From Dryomyza anilis (Eukaryota; Arthropoda; Insecta; Diptera; Dryomyzidae): a stretch of 64,000 nucleotides of DNA. The position numbers and the translations under genes were made by a program. The notes under the pieces are model-generated. The model worked only from the letters and a program-made list of their open reading frames with translations. It made no database searches and was not told the origin of the DNA. This document shows, piece after piece, positions 10,090 to 22,449 of the stretch (its first letter is position 1; each line of letters starts with the position of its first letter). The stretch spans positions 85,502,696 through 85,566,695 of the forward strand of contig OX638132.1 of NCBI GenBank assembly GCA_951804985.1. The letters are read 5' to 3'.

Positions 10090-12114
10090 AACAAATTTGA
10101 AGTTATAAACATTTGTTCTGAGGGCTTCGTACATTCAGCAAGTTTTAAACGTACATATTAATAATGTTTATATGTAAAGGTTTCAAACTTGAAATATAAA
10201 TGATATCAAGTTAAAATATTAAAAAAAAAAACAATTGTGCAAAAAAAAAAAATGTTGAAGTTTTTGAGGTTATAAGCTACGCCACTTTCATATACTGCAG
10301 AACTGAATTCTAGAAGTTTCCACAAACTTCAACACTTTACAAGAATTCGTATTTCTTGTTGGCGATATCCTTCTCTTTTACACTTCCATGCAGCCAGTAG
10401 CTGTGTCGTGGACTTTCCACAAACCTCTACACTTAACGAGCATTCGACATGTTATTCGCATCTCTTTCACACTCATGAGTGCTATTGTACAGATATTTCA
10501 TCTCTTCAACGCACTCTCAGACTGAAGCTGCTCCAATCTTCTTCTTTCAATCCCATGCCAAAATAAGAATTTTATTTGTACCTGTTCTTAATTGTTGCAT
10601 CAATTAACATCATTCAACACCAGTCAACTCAACATTATAGCTCAAATTCGCAGGAAAAACGAAAGTAAATGGATCAAACAAAAACTGTTGATGAAGTTGG
10701 TGTACATAATATCGATACACAACAGAAGGCGTGTTTCGAGTATGACAGAAAAGCTTAATTTCGCTGCGAAGGAGCTACGATAATAAAGGTAAATAATAAA
10801 AATTACCTGTCTGTCACAGAGCACTGAAGCAAAAGGTTGAAGAAATGAATTAAATGATTTCTTTTATTAATTTCTGGGCATTTTTTTCCATGGCGTGTTT
10901 CAACACATTTGCATTTGACAGATTTGAGGGTGCCTCGAACAAATCAGAAGAAAGCTAATTTTGATTTGCGGTTTTTGCCCCTTTCAGAGGGTCCAACAGA
11001 CGAATGCCACTTTGTGGCACATAAATCAAATGCACTACCACAGAGACACTGCCTAAATAGGGGGGACACGAAGTGACAGCGAATAGAACCTAGAGCTCTT
11101 TAGCGTTCACAAGCATTAGCATCAACGTCAACGAAGCTTTGAAACGACATCAGCATGAATTAAAATCACACATGGACTTTGGAAATGGCAAAGCAAAGGA
11201 AGCTGGGAAAATCGAGACGACGAATCCAGGTAACCCGTGGTGCCGTGGTGATGACTGAGCGCGTAATAAAATATCGATTATGGCACGCTTGGGTCTCGCA
11301 AAGTTTGTGGTCATTCTTCTGGCTGACTGAAGAGAAGCACCACACACTGATGCCATGCAGCACAGAGGAAAAACAGCGCGAAAGTCATCAACATTTGTAA
11401 AATGTCCTGCGGTGTATTTGACTTTCAACTGTACGTCAACAGGCAACAAGAGCAGCATCAACATCATTATAAACATCATTACAACGTCAACATAAAATTT
11501 TCATTATCAACTTCGTCATCGTCATCATCATCATCTTTATCAGCAGCATGGATTGCAATGTCCCCTGAGCTGCATTAAATTGCATCGCTGGCAGGCGCGC
11601 AGTTGATTAAATAAATTTTATGGCCTCCACAATTGAAGTTGGGGTTTTGTAGGCATTTACAAAAAATTCGTATACAAAAAAATCTACTCGAAAATAAAAT
11701 AAAAGTAAAATTGCAATGCAAAGTGTGCATTGCAAAATGTGCGGAATTTTTGCAATAATCATTTCATTTCTTTGTTTAAAATGTACCCTTCAATTGTGCG
11801 TAATAAATATACAAAAAAATTAAATAATTCAACAAATTTCATTAAATTACTCATTGCTGCCTGTTGGTTACATCAATTAGTTGACGCCAAAAGGCGCAAA
11901 ATTAAATTTCAAAAATTCACAAAATGCTTTTTAATCAAATGCATTGTGTATAATTAATTTTGTTTTTTTTTTTGACATATACAGAAAAAAAGTAGTCAAT
12001 ATTCTCTGAATTTTTCAAATTATTCAAATTATGGAAATCTGCAAATTGCGCAAGGTTGCCAGCGCATTTTAATACAAAACTTAAATGTTTTCTAATATTT
12101 TAAATAGATGTTAT
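10090..12114. other. Mostly unique non-coding DNA
   Basis: A diverged ~100-bp duplication (TTTCCACAAAC...ACACTT) occurs at about 10,315-10,490. A less AT-rich stretch at 11,000-11,600 contains ATCATC/AACATC triplet runs near 11,450-11,540. Open frames in it (up to 109 codons, minus) have no domain. Confidence 0.45.
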
Positions 12115-12385
12115 GCGAAAATTAAAAAAAAAATCGTAAAAAAAATTGTCAAAAAAAAAACAAAAGAATTTGTTCGAAAAAAATTGTTTGTTCGAAAATT
12201 TTTTTTGTTCAAAATTTGTTTGAAAACATTTTTTTGTTCGAAAAAAAATTTTTTTTCCTAAGAATTTTTTTATTCGAAAAAAAATTTTGTCCGAAAAAAA
12301 AAATTGTGTCCGAAAAAAAAATATTTTCGAAAACAGAATTATCTCCTAAAAAAATATTTTTTCAAAAAAAAAATCGTACATTTAT
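12115..12385. repeat. Homopolymer tract with GTTCGAAAAAA repeats
   Basis: Alternating A and T runs punctuated by TTCGAAAA and TCCGAAAA; similar in style to 2,930-3,410. Confidence 0.65.
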
Positions 12386-12947
12386 TTTCTAAATATTTTT
12401 ATATATAACTTTTTATTAATTATTATAACTTTAATTATGAATAAAAATATTACAAAAGATTTTACTAATTTTTAAAAGTATTATACATAAAATAATATAC
12501 AAGAACTTCTTGGGAACTGAGAAGCATAGCAAAAAAATGAACGTAAAATAAATATTTTGATTGAAATTTGGTTTGATGAACAATATTCTTCAATATGATG
12601 TACATATATGTGGAATTTTATATATTTGTTCAATAGGATGAAACATATTCTTCACATTCAGTTCGTCATATTGAAGAACACTTTTTGGTCATTCTTCAAA
12701 TTGATAATAAATTCATAACATTGATGTTTTGTAGTTATCAATATTATGAATCGTTCTTCTGTACAATGAATCATGGATTAAATAACATTTGCATTTTCAT
12801 CAATATGATGATACACGAAAAATATAAAATAATTCAAAATATATCGTTTAAAAATCAACTACTAAAATCACATATTTTAAATCAAATCCAATTTCTAAAG
12901 CTAAATTTATTTAAATTCAATCTCAAACGGATAAATATTAAGTACAT
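12386..12947. other. AT-rich sequence, nothing recognised
   Basis: Very AT-rich. Local ATTCTTCA/ATATGATG phrases repeat loosely between 12,580 and 12,820. No gene seen. Confidence 0.5.
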
Positions 12948-13391
12948 CCAACTGTAATTTCAATTTTTCTCATCTTTTAGAAGTTTAAAATAAGAATAGC
13001 GTGTAAATATTTTGGATTCTCGTTTGATGTAGAAGTTTCTAGAAAATTCTAGAATACAGCTATAGTTTGCACATGAGTGTAAAAGAGAAGGATATAGCTT
13101 GCAAGCAAATATGGATTCTCTTAATTTTAAAATGGCAAAATTTAAAATGAAGTTAAGATTTTCCATACAACCAACTGTAATTTCAATTTTTTTCATCTTT
13201 TAGAAGTTTAAAATAAGAATAGCGTGTAAATATTTTGGATTCTCGTTTGATGTAGAAGTTTCTAGAAAATTCTAGAATACAGCTATAGTTTGCACATGAG
13301 TGTAAAAGAGAAGGATATAGCTTGCAAGCAAATATGGATTCTCTTAATTTTAAAATGGCAAAATTTAAAATTAAGTCAAGATTTTCCATAT
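12948..13391. repeat. 223-bp tandem duplication
   Basis: CCAACTGTAATTTCAATTTT starts at 12,948 and again at 13,171, and the following ~220 bases are nearly identical in both copies (TTTCTAGAAAATTCTAGAAT, GGATATAGCTTGCAAGC and more). Few differences are visible, so the duplication is young or has been homogenised. Both copies translate to the same meaningless peptide on the minus strand. Confidence 0.95.
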
Positions 13392-14349
13392 TGGGACAAG
13401 TTGAATACAAATTTCCATTTGAAAAGTTTAGGTTTATTCTAATAATATAGTTAAACCCGACAATAAATCCCGACAATAAAAAAAAAACACGAAATAATAA
13501 ATACATCGAATACAACAATAAAATAAAATAAACAAATGTAATATCATTCAAGATAGATTAATTTCTCTCGAAAACCAAATCAGCAAAATTTTACTCGATA
13601 TAATACATAATTTAAAAATCGAAAGTACAGAATCTATGGAATCGAAGGGTCGATATGTAAACCACCGATTTGGAATAAGAATATCCGATTTATGGATCTA
13701 AATATATGTATTTCAAACACCGTTGAAGGCACACCAAATTATTAGAAAATATAAATAAAGAAAATCATTGAAAATCGCAATTTAATTTTTTCCATCGGTT
13801 TCATTTTGTAGATCAATTAAAAAACCAAATACTCCGTACAATTATTATCCCAATCCCTAGCAGTTGGCAACTATATGAAACACTACCTTTTCGAAATAAT
13901 CGTCCCAAACGTAATTTATCTGTTTTTAATCAGCGTAAATAATACGCGCCAATAACTTTGTACAAACTCCGGCTGAATCTGGTGCTAAAATTGATTTTAC
14001 AGGTGAAAATATTTAACACAAAGTGACATTTTAAATTAATAGCAAATGACTGCAGGCAGCCCAGCTACAATTATTTTTATTGAGTTCATTGCGTTTTTAG
14101 TGCAGGTATTAAAATGGCAGCGGATTTTTAACTGTGGTTTTTAAAGGCTTTATTAATTCTTTTTTTTTTTAATTTAATATTTAGCGCGAGTCCCTTGTGT
14201 TGCTGGGGATTAATCGTTGGAAATACTAAAAGATTAATATAGAAAATTAAGACAGGGAACGAGTGCTTTTTAAACTGCGCTGTTGTGGGATTTGAAAATG
14301 TAACAAATAGGTTAAATTAATTAAATATTACATTTTTAATTTAGATTTA
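13392..14349. other. AT-rich unique sequence
   Basis: No repeat or coding exon recognised. Short phrases such as GGCAGCGGATTTTTAACTG are single-copy in the window. Confidence 0.5.
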
Positions 14350-15640
14350 CATGTTATCCACAAATATCGACAAAAATTAAAATTTTCACTATAAATTCAA
14401 AGATTCAGTAAAAATTCAAATATTCGCTAAACATGCAAAAATTCACTGCAAAATGAAAATGTTCATTAAAAATTCAAAATTTTACTACAAATTTAAATGT
14501 TCACTCAAAATTCAAAAATTATAAGTCCATCAATTGTTGGTGAACATTTCACATGAAATTCAAATATTCCCCACAAATTCTAATATTCTCTAAAAAATAA
14601 AGATATTTAATAAAAATTCATTATTCACTAAAAATAAAGATATTTAATAAAAATTCAAATATTCATTATAAATTCGAATATTCACTAACAATGCAAAAAA
14701 CACTAAAAAATGAAAATATTCACTAATTAAAATCAAATATCCATAATTCGAATATTATCTAAGTATCAAATGTTCACTAAAAATTGATATGTTAACTCAA
14801 AATTTCAAATACTAACTAAAAACTTCATATGTTCATTAAATATTCACTAAATTATTGAAATGTACACTAACTATTTAAATATTCTTTAAAATAAATCAAA
14901 TGTTCACTAAAAAATGAAATGTTCACTAAAAAATGAAATGTTCACTAAGAAATCAAATGTTTACTATAAAAAAAAAGAAATCTAATATTCACTAAAAAAT
15001 CAAATGTTCACTAAAAATTCAAATTCTCGCTAAAAATTTCAAATATTCACTAAAAATGAAGATATTTAATAAAAATTCAAATATTCACAAAAAAAAAATC
15101 AAATGTTCACTAAAAAATCAAATGTACACTAAAAATGCAAATGTTCACTAAAATTTTGAAATATTCACTAAAAATGAAGATCAAATATCCATAATTCGAA
15201 TATTATCTAAGTATCAAATGTTCACTAAAAATTGAAATGTTAACTCAAAATTTCAAATATTAACTAAAAACTTCATATTCACTAAATAATTGAAATGTTC
15301 ACTAACTATTTAAATATTCTCTAAAATAAATCAAATGTTCACTAAAAAATGAAATGTTCACTAAGAAATCCAATGTTTACTATAAAATTAAATATTTACT
15401 AAAAATTCAGATAAACACTAAGAAATCTAATGTTCACTAAAAAATCAAATGTACACTAAAAATGCAAATGTTCACTAAAATTTTGAAATATTCACCAAAA
15501 ATGAAGATATTGAATAAAAATTCAAATATTCACAAATAAAATCAAATGTTCACTAAAAAATCAAATGTACACTAAAAATGCAAATGTTCAATGAAATGCT
15601 AATGTTTACTAAAATTATCAATTACTCTTAAAATTCCAAT
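14350..15640. repeat. Degenerate minisatellite, TTCACTAAAAA motif (~17-20 bp)
   Basis: The motif CAAATGTTCACTAAAAA, with variants, recurs dozens of times. A higher-order duplication is superimposed: about 195 bp starting near 14,740 (ATCCATAATTCGAATATTATC) is repeated near 15,183 with close similarity. The reverse complement (TTTTTAGTGAACATTTG) is close to the 19-bp unit at 22.45 kb and the unit at 59.8 kb, so one minisatellite family may be dispersed at three loci. Confidence 0.85.
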
Positions 15641-16984
15641 ATTCCTTAAAAATGCATCTTTTCTCGTGACAAAACAGTTGCTCTCAATTCAATACGAAAT
15701 TGCTGTCAATGCAAACAGGAGTAAATTGCTTATGCAGCTATTTTAAAAACTAAATCATCCGCATTGCATCATAGCGCTGACAGCCATTTAAAGCAAGTTT
15801 CCGAGTTCTTGATCACAACCAGAGAAACACGTTTAAATAGTTTCAGTTAAAGCAGTTGAAAGTAATTGAAAGTATTTGAAAGCAGCAAGAGCAAAAGCAT
15901 AAAATATCTTTGCTGTGATGCAATTTTTATTTCTATTTTCTTTTGATAATTCCAGAGAGCTGTTGCTGCAATTTATTTGTTGCTGCATTTCTTTTTGTTG
16001 CTGCAATTTGTTTATTGCTGTTGCTGCTCATTTGCATTTACTTGCTGCGCGCACATTTTTCTTTTGCTGCCAACAATTTCTTTTGCTAAAATGTTGCTGC
16101 TGCTGTGTTTAGTGTCGCCGGCAAGAAAAATAATATTAATTTTAGTTTGTTGTGCTTTCCCTTAAAAAAAATGTCTTGCAATTTCTCTTTTCTGCGTAAA
16201 GATTTTTCACAAAAATCCAGTCAACAGTTGCAGCAACAACATCGTCATCATCAAAGAACTTGGCGAGCTGTTGTTTATTTTTTTGATTTGTTCTTTTCTT
16301 GTAACAACATTTATTAATTTGCTGCATTGCTGCAGGATCAAATTATTGTTTGTGCTTTTAATGCCATTTACAAATTATGCTGCATTTAATTAGAGGGTGG
16401 TCTTCAATGTTGCCTTAATTAGGTTGCTTTTTAATTGGCCATGTAAATGTGTTGACTGTTATAAAATCCTTAAATTATGCTCTCAAGGAGCAGGCGAAGT
16501 ATTTTGTAAGTTATAGGTCGACATTTAACTCAGAGTAATTTCAAATATTGACAAATTTATGAAATTTTCCACAAGTCAAATTCTTTTTAATTATATTGTA
16601 AAAATCATTTATTATTTATTTGTAAATATATATTTTTATATTGCAAGTGAATGTTGACATATCCAATGAACTAAAAAATAAATTATTCATCCTGAACATA
16701 AATATGTTCGCACGAAAACTAAAATATGTTTGGTTGTTATTATAATAATGTTTTGCAAATGCAATAATACTTTTGTTTGCATAAAGCTCCAAAGATATAT
16801 GTAATGCCTGCAAAATTATGTTTGGGAGAGCCCTTTTTTTTTGGAGCGTGTAAGCTTCGGCAACGGGAGCGGCTTGAAATCTCCAAAAATAAAATTTACA
16901 TACACAGAAGCACCAAAATGTCCCAATACAAAATCCTCAAATACAAAATCTAAATAATTCAAACTAAAATAATTTCTATTTATG
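15641..16984. other. Unique-looking DNA with TTGCTG-rich stretch
   Basis: 15,955-16,110 is rich in TTGCTGC/TTTGCTGC; 16,100-16,330 contains CAGCAACAAC. Translations of either strand are Cys/Leu/Phe or Gln runs without a domain. The rest is ordinary AT-rich DNA. Confidence 0.45.
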
Positions 16985-17050
16985 ATGTTGAAGGTCGCGT
17001 GGATCGAACCTGGAACCTTTCGTCTTATTTGGCTCGTAGTCCAATGTACT
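16985..17050 (-). repeat. Degenerate tRNA-like (SINE head) sequence
   Basis: On the minus strand a perfect B box AGGTTCGATCC follows GGACTACGAGCC and GAAAGGTTCC, the order seen in SINE family 1 (GGACTGCGAGCC ... GAAAGG). The A box is decayed and an extra ~9 bases separate the parts. I read it as an old relative of SINE family 1. Confidence 0.45.
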
Positions 17051-17339
17051 CATAAGTTGAGAACTTTCCGAAGTTTTCTCAGAGGAAAACGGATGAAATC
17101 TGACTGAAAATTCAAAAGAGTGAAAAGTTACAATATATGGAAAAATAATACAATACAATTTCTGACTAATTCTGATTTTTTTTTGTATTTTCTTAACATG
17201 ACTACAGAGACGTTTATGAATTTTAACCTTTTTATTCTTTTTTTTTCTTGCATTACCATTCATTTTATATTATATTATTATAAATAATTTTATCCTTAAT
17301 ATATTTGACTGAGCTATGAAAAAAAACAAAACATGAAAA

Positions 17340-17760
17340 AGAAAAACGAAAATAGCATTTTGTTAGAAATTTTGATGTTTCCCACTTTAACCAAACATTT
17401 TTCAACAAGTCTGAAATTGATAGATAATGAAGCTGTCCCAAATAGCATTTTGTTAAAAATTTTGAAGTTTCCCACTTAACCCAAACATTTTTCAACAATT
17501 CCAAAATTTAGCTGTTTTGGACAATCGCTCAAAAATCAATTAAAAAGCATATAAATGGTATTTTGATAATGCAAAATGATAGATAATGAAGCAGTCTATG
17601 GAATGGACCCTTCAGAAAATTTTAAAAAAATATTCAAATTTTCTTTTTAGAGGAAAATCAAATCATGATCCACTTTACCATAGATTTCCCTACATTTAAA
17701 CCGTTTTTATTGATTTTAGAGCATGGTAAAAAATGGACGATATAACAGAAAATCCTTCAG
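17340..17760 (-). repeat. Dispersed repeat containing GTAAAGTGGGAAAC, inverted copy
   Basis: The minus strand of this stretch matches 23,230-23,400 on the plus strand, including TTGTTGAAAAA, GTGGGAAACTTC and TTTAACAAAATGCTATTT. The core is present twice here (about 17,355-17,415 and 17,440-17,505). The phrase resembles the unit of the 24-bp minisatellites (CTTTACCCCAG / CTGGGGTAAAG), so this may be their unexpanded source. Confidence 0.6.
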
Positions 17761-17803
17761 CTTTTTTGTATTCTATATGTTCACCTAAAAAATACGACAT
17801 ATA

Positions 17804-18145
17804 AAAGGGTTTTTCAATAAGAGCGCTACACAAGTTTTTTTCAAGGGTTTTTCAACAGTTACGCTACAAAAGTAGAGCAACAGCGATAGCAAACGAAGCC
17901 ATATTTCTTGTCGCTCTTTTGACATTTCTCTTCAGTAATGTTTGCCATTTCACGATGGAAAGATATACGAATTCGAATTTCGGTTGTAAATTTTAATAAT
18001 TTCGACTCGTTGTTGGCTCGTATATCTTTCCATCATAAAATGGCAAATCTTACTGAAGAGAAATGTCAAAAGAGCGGCAAGAAATATGGCGTCGTTTGCT
18101 GTTCCTGTCGCTCTACTTTTGTAGCGTCCCTGTTGAAAAACCTTT
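17804..18145. mobile_element. Foldback MITE of the DD41D mariner, copy 1
   Basis: A 342-bp palindrome flanked by TA, with ends AAAGGGTTTTTCAATAAG and TGTTGAAAAACCTTT. The left arm has two terminal repeats in series: one like the mariner's 3' end (CAATAAGAGCGCTACA), then one like its 5' end (CAACAG...CGCTACAAAAGTAG). Both arms run inward through the mariner 5' leader to the transposase ATG. The loop reads, on the minus strand, MMERYTSQQRVEII and onward, matching the start of the transposase at 51,607. It cannot make transposase and would depend on a full element. Confidence 0.85.
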
Positions 18146-18484
18146 TATCATTAACTTATTTTTAAAAGAAAAATTTTAATTCACAATTAAATTTTTAAAA
18201 AAGTAGAAAGGACAGAGACAAAGCGATATGATTTACGGAATAGGTATTCTCTCTCGTAATATCAGTGATTTTAAATATAAAAGTTATTTTTTATAAATTA
18301 TTATTTTCCATTATTTCATAAACGGTCCTTATTTTCACAAATTTTCAATTTTAACAGTTTATCTTACCCAAAACTTAAACGATATTCAAATTGTCTTGTA
18401 GCTATAATATCCATTGATTTATTTATGGGTAATAAACGTATTAATTTTTAATAAATAGCTGTCTAGTCTCATTATAAAACCAGT

Positions 18485-19155
18485 TGGGAAGGTTAGATCA
18501 CATGGGAAATTTTAAAGTAGGTGTAATTATGATAGTTAGGATTATCAAAATTATAGTCGGTCTAAGTCGACTATAAATACCCTACACATATGGGTGGTTG
18601 CCATTCAAAGTGATATATAGGTCACCAGGGTATACGAATCCTGAAAATAACTACAAACATTCAATCGCTGAAGAATTTCCATTCATTTGATACCCATATT
18701 TACAAATGGGTAGGTGTACCGAATTTCGATTTTTTTTTAATGTACCACAGGTCTTTTCGACGGAAAACATTATTATCACGTACTTGAGCATGATGTCAAT
18801 ATATATTTGACCAAAAAAGTTTACCTAAGCACGTATACATAAAAATTGATCTTTATATGTACATTTTGTATGAGGTATTTGAACATAAGTGGTCGGATCA
18901 TAGGTCACAACGGACCGATCTCGCCACATACAGCGTAGGTATATTAGTAATCTAAGTTATAAGTTTCATTTATCTAGCTCTTCAATTTTAAAAGTAGTAG
19001 GGATTTCAACAGACATACAGACGGACAGACAGACGGACAGACAGACAGACGGACAGACGTACATCGCTAAATCGACTCAGGAGGTCATGCTGATCAAGAA
19101 TATATATACTTTTCCATACCGAAGATGCTTCCTTCTGGGTGTTACAAAAAAAGGA
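18485..19155. repeat. TACCCTACAC foldback family, copy 1
   Basis: Begins with CAGTTGGGAAGGTTAGATCA, then TAGTCGGTCTAAGTCGACTA, then ATACCCTACAC at 18,577. It includes ACCTAAGCACGTATACA and a GACA-rich run at 19,013-19,062, and ends with TGCTGATCAAGAATATATA. The same blocks recur at 55,378-55,735, 56,726-57,445 and 58,250-58,705. The far terminus is missing. Confidence 0.7.
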
Positions 19156-19179
19156 GAAATCACACGATAACGGACACTT

Positions 19180-19460
19180 TCTCGTACCGATATCGAGCGT
19201 CAAATTGGACCTACATGGTGGGTAGATATCGATGCGTTTTGTCGGAGTTTTTTCGGTACAAGAAATTTCGATATCGGATATCGATGCGATAAATGTTTGT
19301 ATATCGTATCTTGTCAATTAATTTGAATGTACGAGAAATTACAGAAATTATAATCGATAACGCAACGAGATCGAACTTTTTCTCGAAGTTATGCGATAAA
19401 AATTCGAACCATCGAAGGCCTCCGAAACATGATAGACTTGGAGTGATATGAGGGAGATTA
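19180..19460. repeat. Dispersed repeat with ATATCG and GCAACGAGATCGAACTTT
   Basis: The phrases GCAACGAGATCGAACTTT and CTCCGAAACATG reappear at 52,785-52,855, with flanking ATATCG-rich sequence in both. Otherwise unidentified. Confidence 0.5.
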
Positions 19461-21544
19461 TTTGTTTTAATAAAAAAATAACTACAACATTCTTTTATAT
19501 TTCTATTAAACAAACTTCAATCAAGTAAAAAAAAACGTAGGAAATAAACTCTTGCAACGTTTTTTGCAATATGTAGACAATAAATTTCTAATACATTTTG
19601 TAGTAAAATCAAGTGTAATAAATACAAATATTTTTAGAAGGTGTAATTAGAAATTTAGAAAGCAAATTCATAATAATTGTAAATTTGAATAAAACTGTTT
19701 GATAGAGCGTACTAACATTTTTAGTGTAAAGCCTTTATTTTCTTAGAATTTCTTAAAAAAATTTATAAATATATGAAAAAAAAAATTTTCTATTGTTTTT
19801 TTTTTTTTTGGTAAATTGATTTGAGCTGAACAAAAAAAAAATAAATATTGCAAACATCATCATTACTGTTGCCCACATGAATGCAGCTGAAAGCTGTTGT
19901 AACGATAGCAACTTGAAATTTTGTTTTTAGTTGTAGCTTTTATTATTGCTCTTGTTATTCTTGTTGTTGTTGTTGTTAGAATGCAATGAGGTGCAGCTGA
20001 TTTGTCTCAAGATGTCGCGCTCACGTTGTCGAACCATGACGACGGAGGAGCCATGCGACGTTCTTCGTTCATCGTTCGTTGTTCGTTGTCTGTTTATCTA
20101 TCGCTGCACAAATACAAAAAGAGCGAAACCTTCGCCTTGAGCTGCAGCTACAGCTACAGCTGCGCGAATTCCCGCAGCCGGCGGCAAAGAATGCGACTCA
20201 CAGTGACTGTTTGAATGGAGGAGAGTCGCATGGTTGGCTGCTCGGAGGCTGCTTGCTGGCTGCCTGCTGGCTGCCTGGTAGAAGAAGTCTTTGCGAACAC
20301 CCACGTCTGTGTGCGCGCCGCTGCGATTGACTGACTAATGGACGGACGGATGGACTATTTTAATTCATATTCATGCCCAACAATGCGGAAGGTTATTAAA
20401 TTTGCATAGAGTCGCATGAAGGCCAAGAAGAAGAAGAAGACGAACTCGATGGACGGACGGACGGACGGACAACAAAAGCAATGGCAAAATATTCAAATGC
20501 TGCTTAGCAGTAAATTATGTTTGTCGAGCGGAAACGATACTCGATGCTTTCTCAAGAATCCTGCATCCTCGACTTGTGTGTGTGTGGGTGGTGGTCGTCT
20601 AGCAATTGCTGCCAAATTACAAAGTAAATGGCCATTAAATTTTGAAAAGTTGGCAAATTGAGAATTCGAATTGCTTTAATGTAGCGCATACGCCTACGCA
20701 AAACTACCACAATCCGGACAGACAGGCGGCAGGCAGGCAGGACACTTAAAAGGCAGAACATTAATTAACGTATTTAATGCTATTGAAAATGGCTTTGTGT
20801 TATTGCAATTAAAAGTCACAGCAGGCGGTAATTGCAAACTATTTATCTAAAATATAAGCAGCCTCTTTTTTGCATTACATAAAATTAAAATTAAATCTTT
20901 AAATTACCTATGTGAAAACCTCAATCCTCAGCTCTATTTAAAGTGGCCGCTCAAGCAACCTCAAGTACAACGCACAACCTTCGAAAAACCCATCGACGAC
21001 AAAAGCCTTTGCTAGCACCGAAAAAAAGTGCTTTTGCTACTTGCTACATGGAGTCTATTATAAACTCGTATCGCGTACGTCTCTGCCGACGATGACGATG
21101 ATAATGTTGCTATTAGTATAAGCCGCTGCCGCCAACAACATTTGCCGTCTCTGCTGTAGCAACAGCAATAGCAAACAGCAACTTTAGGCAGCGCCGACAA
21201 TGTGACGCAGTTTCTACCTGCTCTAAAGCATTTAAAGTGCTGCCTTCCGTAAAGTGCTTTTCGAGGCAACGCATATTCAAAACTCATGCTTTTTAGTTCT
21301 CTTGTTGCTGGCTCTGCTGTGCTACACTTAAGCGTTTCATTATAGTTTTGGCTGGGCCCAGCAGCGTCTACTTTACATATGGCGTTGCCATTGTTGCGGT
21401 CTTAAGTGCGAAAGCAGGATTACAGCGTGCTTTACCCCCATCAAGTAATTAAGCACACTGTGTAACTCATTTTGAAAATTTAATAAATTCAATTTTAAGT
21501 TACCGTTAATTTAAAACTATCTTCTAAATTTGTATTAACAATAC
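19461..21544. other. Unique-looking DNA with GC-richer islands
   Basis: Less AT-rich islands occur at about 20,000-20,760 (CAGCTACAGCTACAGCTGCG, GGCTGCTTGCTGGCTGCC, a GGAC run at 20,452-20,470) and 20,940-21,420. Such islands resemble conserved fly intron or intergenic DNA. No open frame with a domain or convincing splice sites was found. Confidence 0.4.
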
Positions 21545-21546
21545 TA

Positions 21547-21731
21547 CAGAGAAAAAAATGCTATTAAAATTAATCAATAGGTTAAATTATTACTTTAATG
21601 GGTAAATACCATTAAATACTATAAAATACTATTAAATTGATTTTTGTTTATATGTTAATATTTATTTTTTGTATACCATTGAATTAATAACTGTTTTATT
21701 GACTAATTTCAATAGCATTTTTTTCTGAGTG
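21547..21731. mobile_element. TA-type MITE, family M, copy 2
   Basis: TIRs CAGAGAAAAAAATGCTATT and its near inverse ending TTTTTTTCTGAGTG, flanked by TA on both sides. The interior shares TTAATCAATAGG, TACCATTAAATACTA and TTTATTGACTAATTTCAAT with the copy at 50,077, in diverged form. About 185 bp, non-coding. Confidence 0.75.
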
Positions 21732-21734
21732 TAT

Positions 21735-21998
21735 ATCGTCGTTGTAGGTCTAAAAGTCATCAAATACATTTTTATGAAAATCTTAAATTCCAAGTTTGTT
21801 GGTCATTATTACCAAAAGTAATTGATAGATTTTTAAAGTTAAAAAAATACCAATTGATTGATTCATATTTTCTTATCATTTGGTAGAAATATTGAGCTCA
21901 ACGATCCGAAATTGACAGATCTATAAAGATTTTAGTAAATGAATAATTAGCATTTTGAAAATGTAGTTGGTGACTTTTAGTTCTACAACGACGATATT
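21735..21998. mobile_element. Unclassified TIR element (MITE-like)
   Basis: ATATCGTCGTTGTAGGTCTA at the left is inverted at the right as TAGTTCTACAACGACGATAT. The arms (21,735-21,774 and 21,957-21,998) match with several differences. The interior is AT-rich and non-coding. It abuts the previous MITE and lies just upstream of the foldback MITE at 22,088. Confidence 0.65.
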
Positions 21999-22087
21999 CA
22001 AAGAAGTCAAATCGTTTAATTAAAATATTTCTTTATTAAAATTAGATATTTCAAAAAAAAAAAAAAAAAATTAATAACGTATTTTAT

Positions 22088-22405
22088 GTAAGAGCGACAG
22101 GGACAGGGACAGCAAACGACGACATATTTCTTGCCGTTCTTTTGTCATTTCTCTTCAGTAAGGTTTGCCATTTCATGGTGGAAAGATATACGAATTCGAA
22201 TTTCGGTAGTAAATTTTAATAATTTCGACTCGTTGTTGGCTCCTATATCTTTCCATCATGAATTGACAAACCTTACTGAAGAGAAATGTCAAAAGAGCGG
22301 CAAGAAATATGGTGTCGTTTGCTGTTCCTGTCGCTCTACCTTTGTAGCGTCCCTGTTGAAAAACCCTTAAAAAAAACTTTTGTAGCGCTCTTATTGAAAT
22401 ACCCT
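22088..22405. mobile_element. Foldback MITE of the DD41D mariner, copy 2
   Basis: Same palindrome as 17,804-18,145. Its left terminal repeat is collapsed to TAAGAGCGACAGGGAC (an internal deletion joining the two terminal repeats). On the right the order is 5'-type repeat (TGTAGCGTCCCTGTTGAAAA) then 3'-type repeat (GTAGCGCTCTTATTGAAA). The transposase start region lies in the loop. Confidence 0.8.
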
Positions 22406-22449
22406 GTATTTCAATGGCTTTTGAGAAAACTATTCGAAAATCATTTTGA

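Noticed and set aside
10592..10824. Overlapping ~60-codon frames on both strands
   Set aside because: Chance-length frames in AT-rich DNA.
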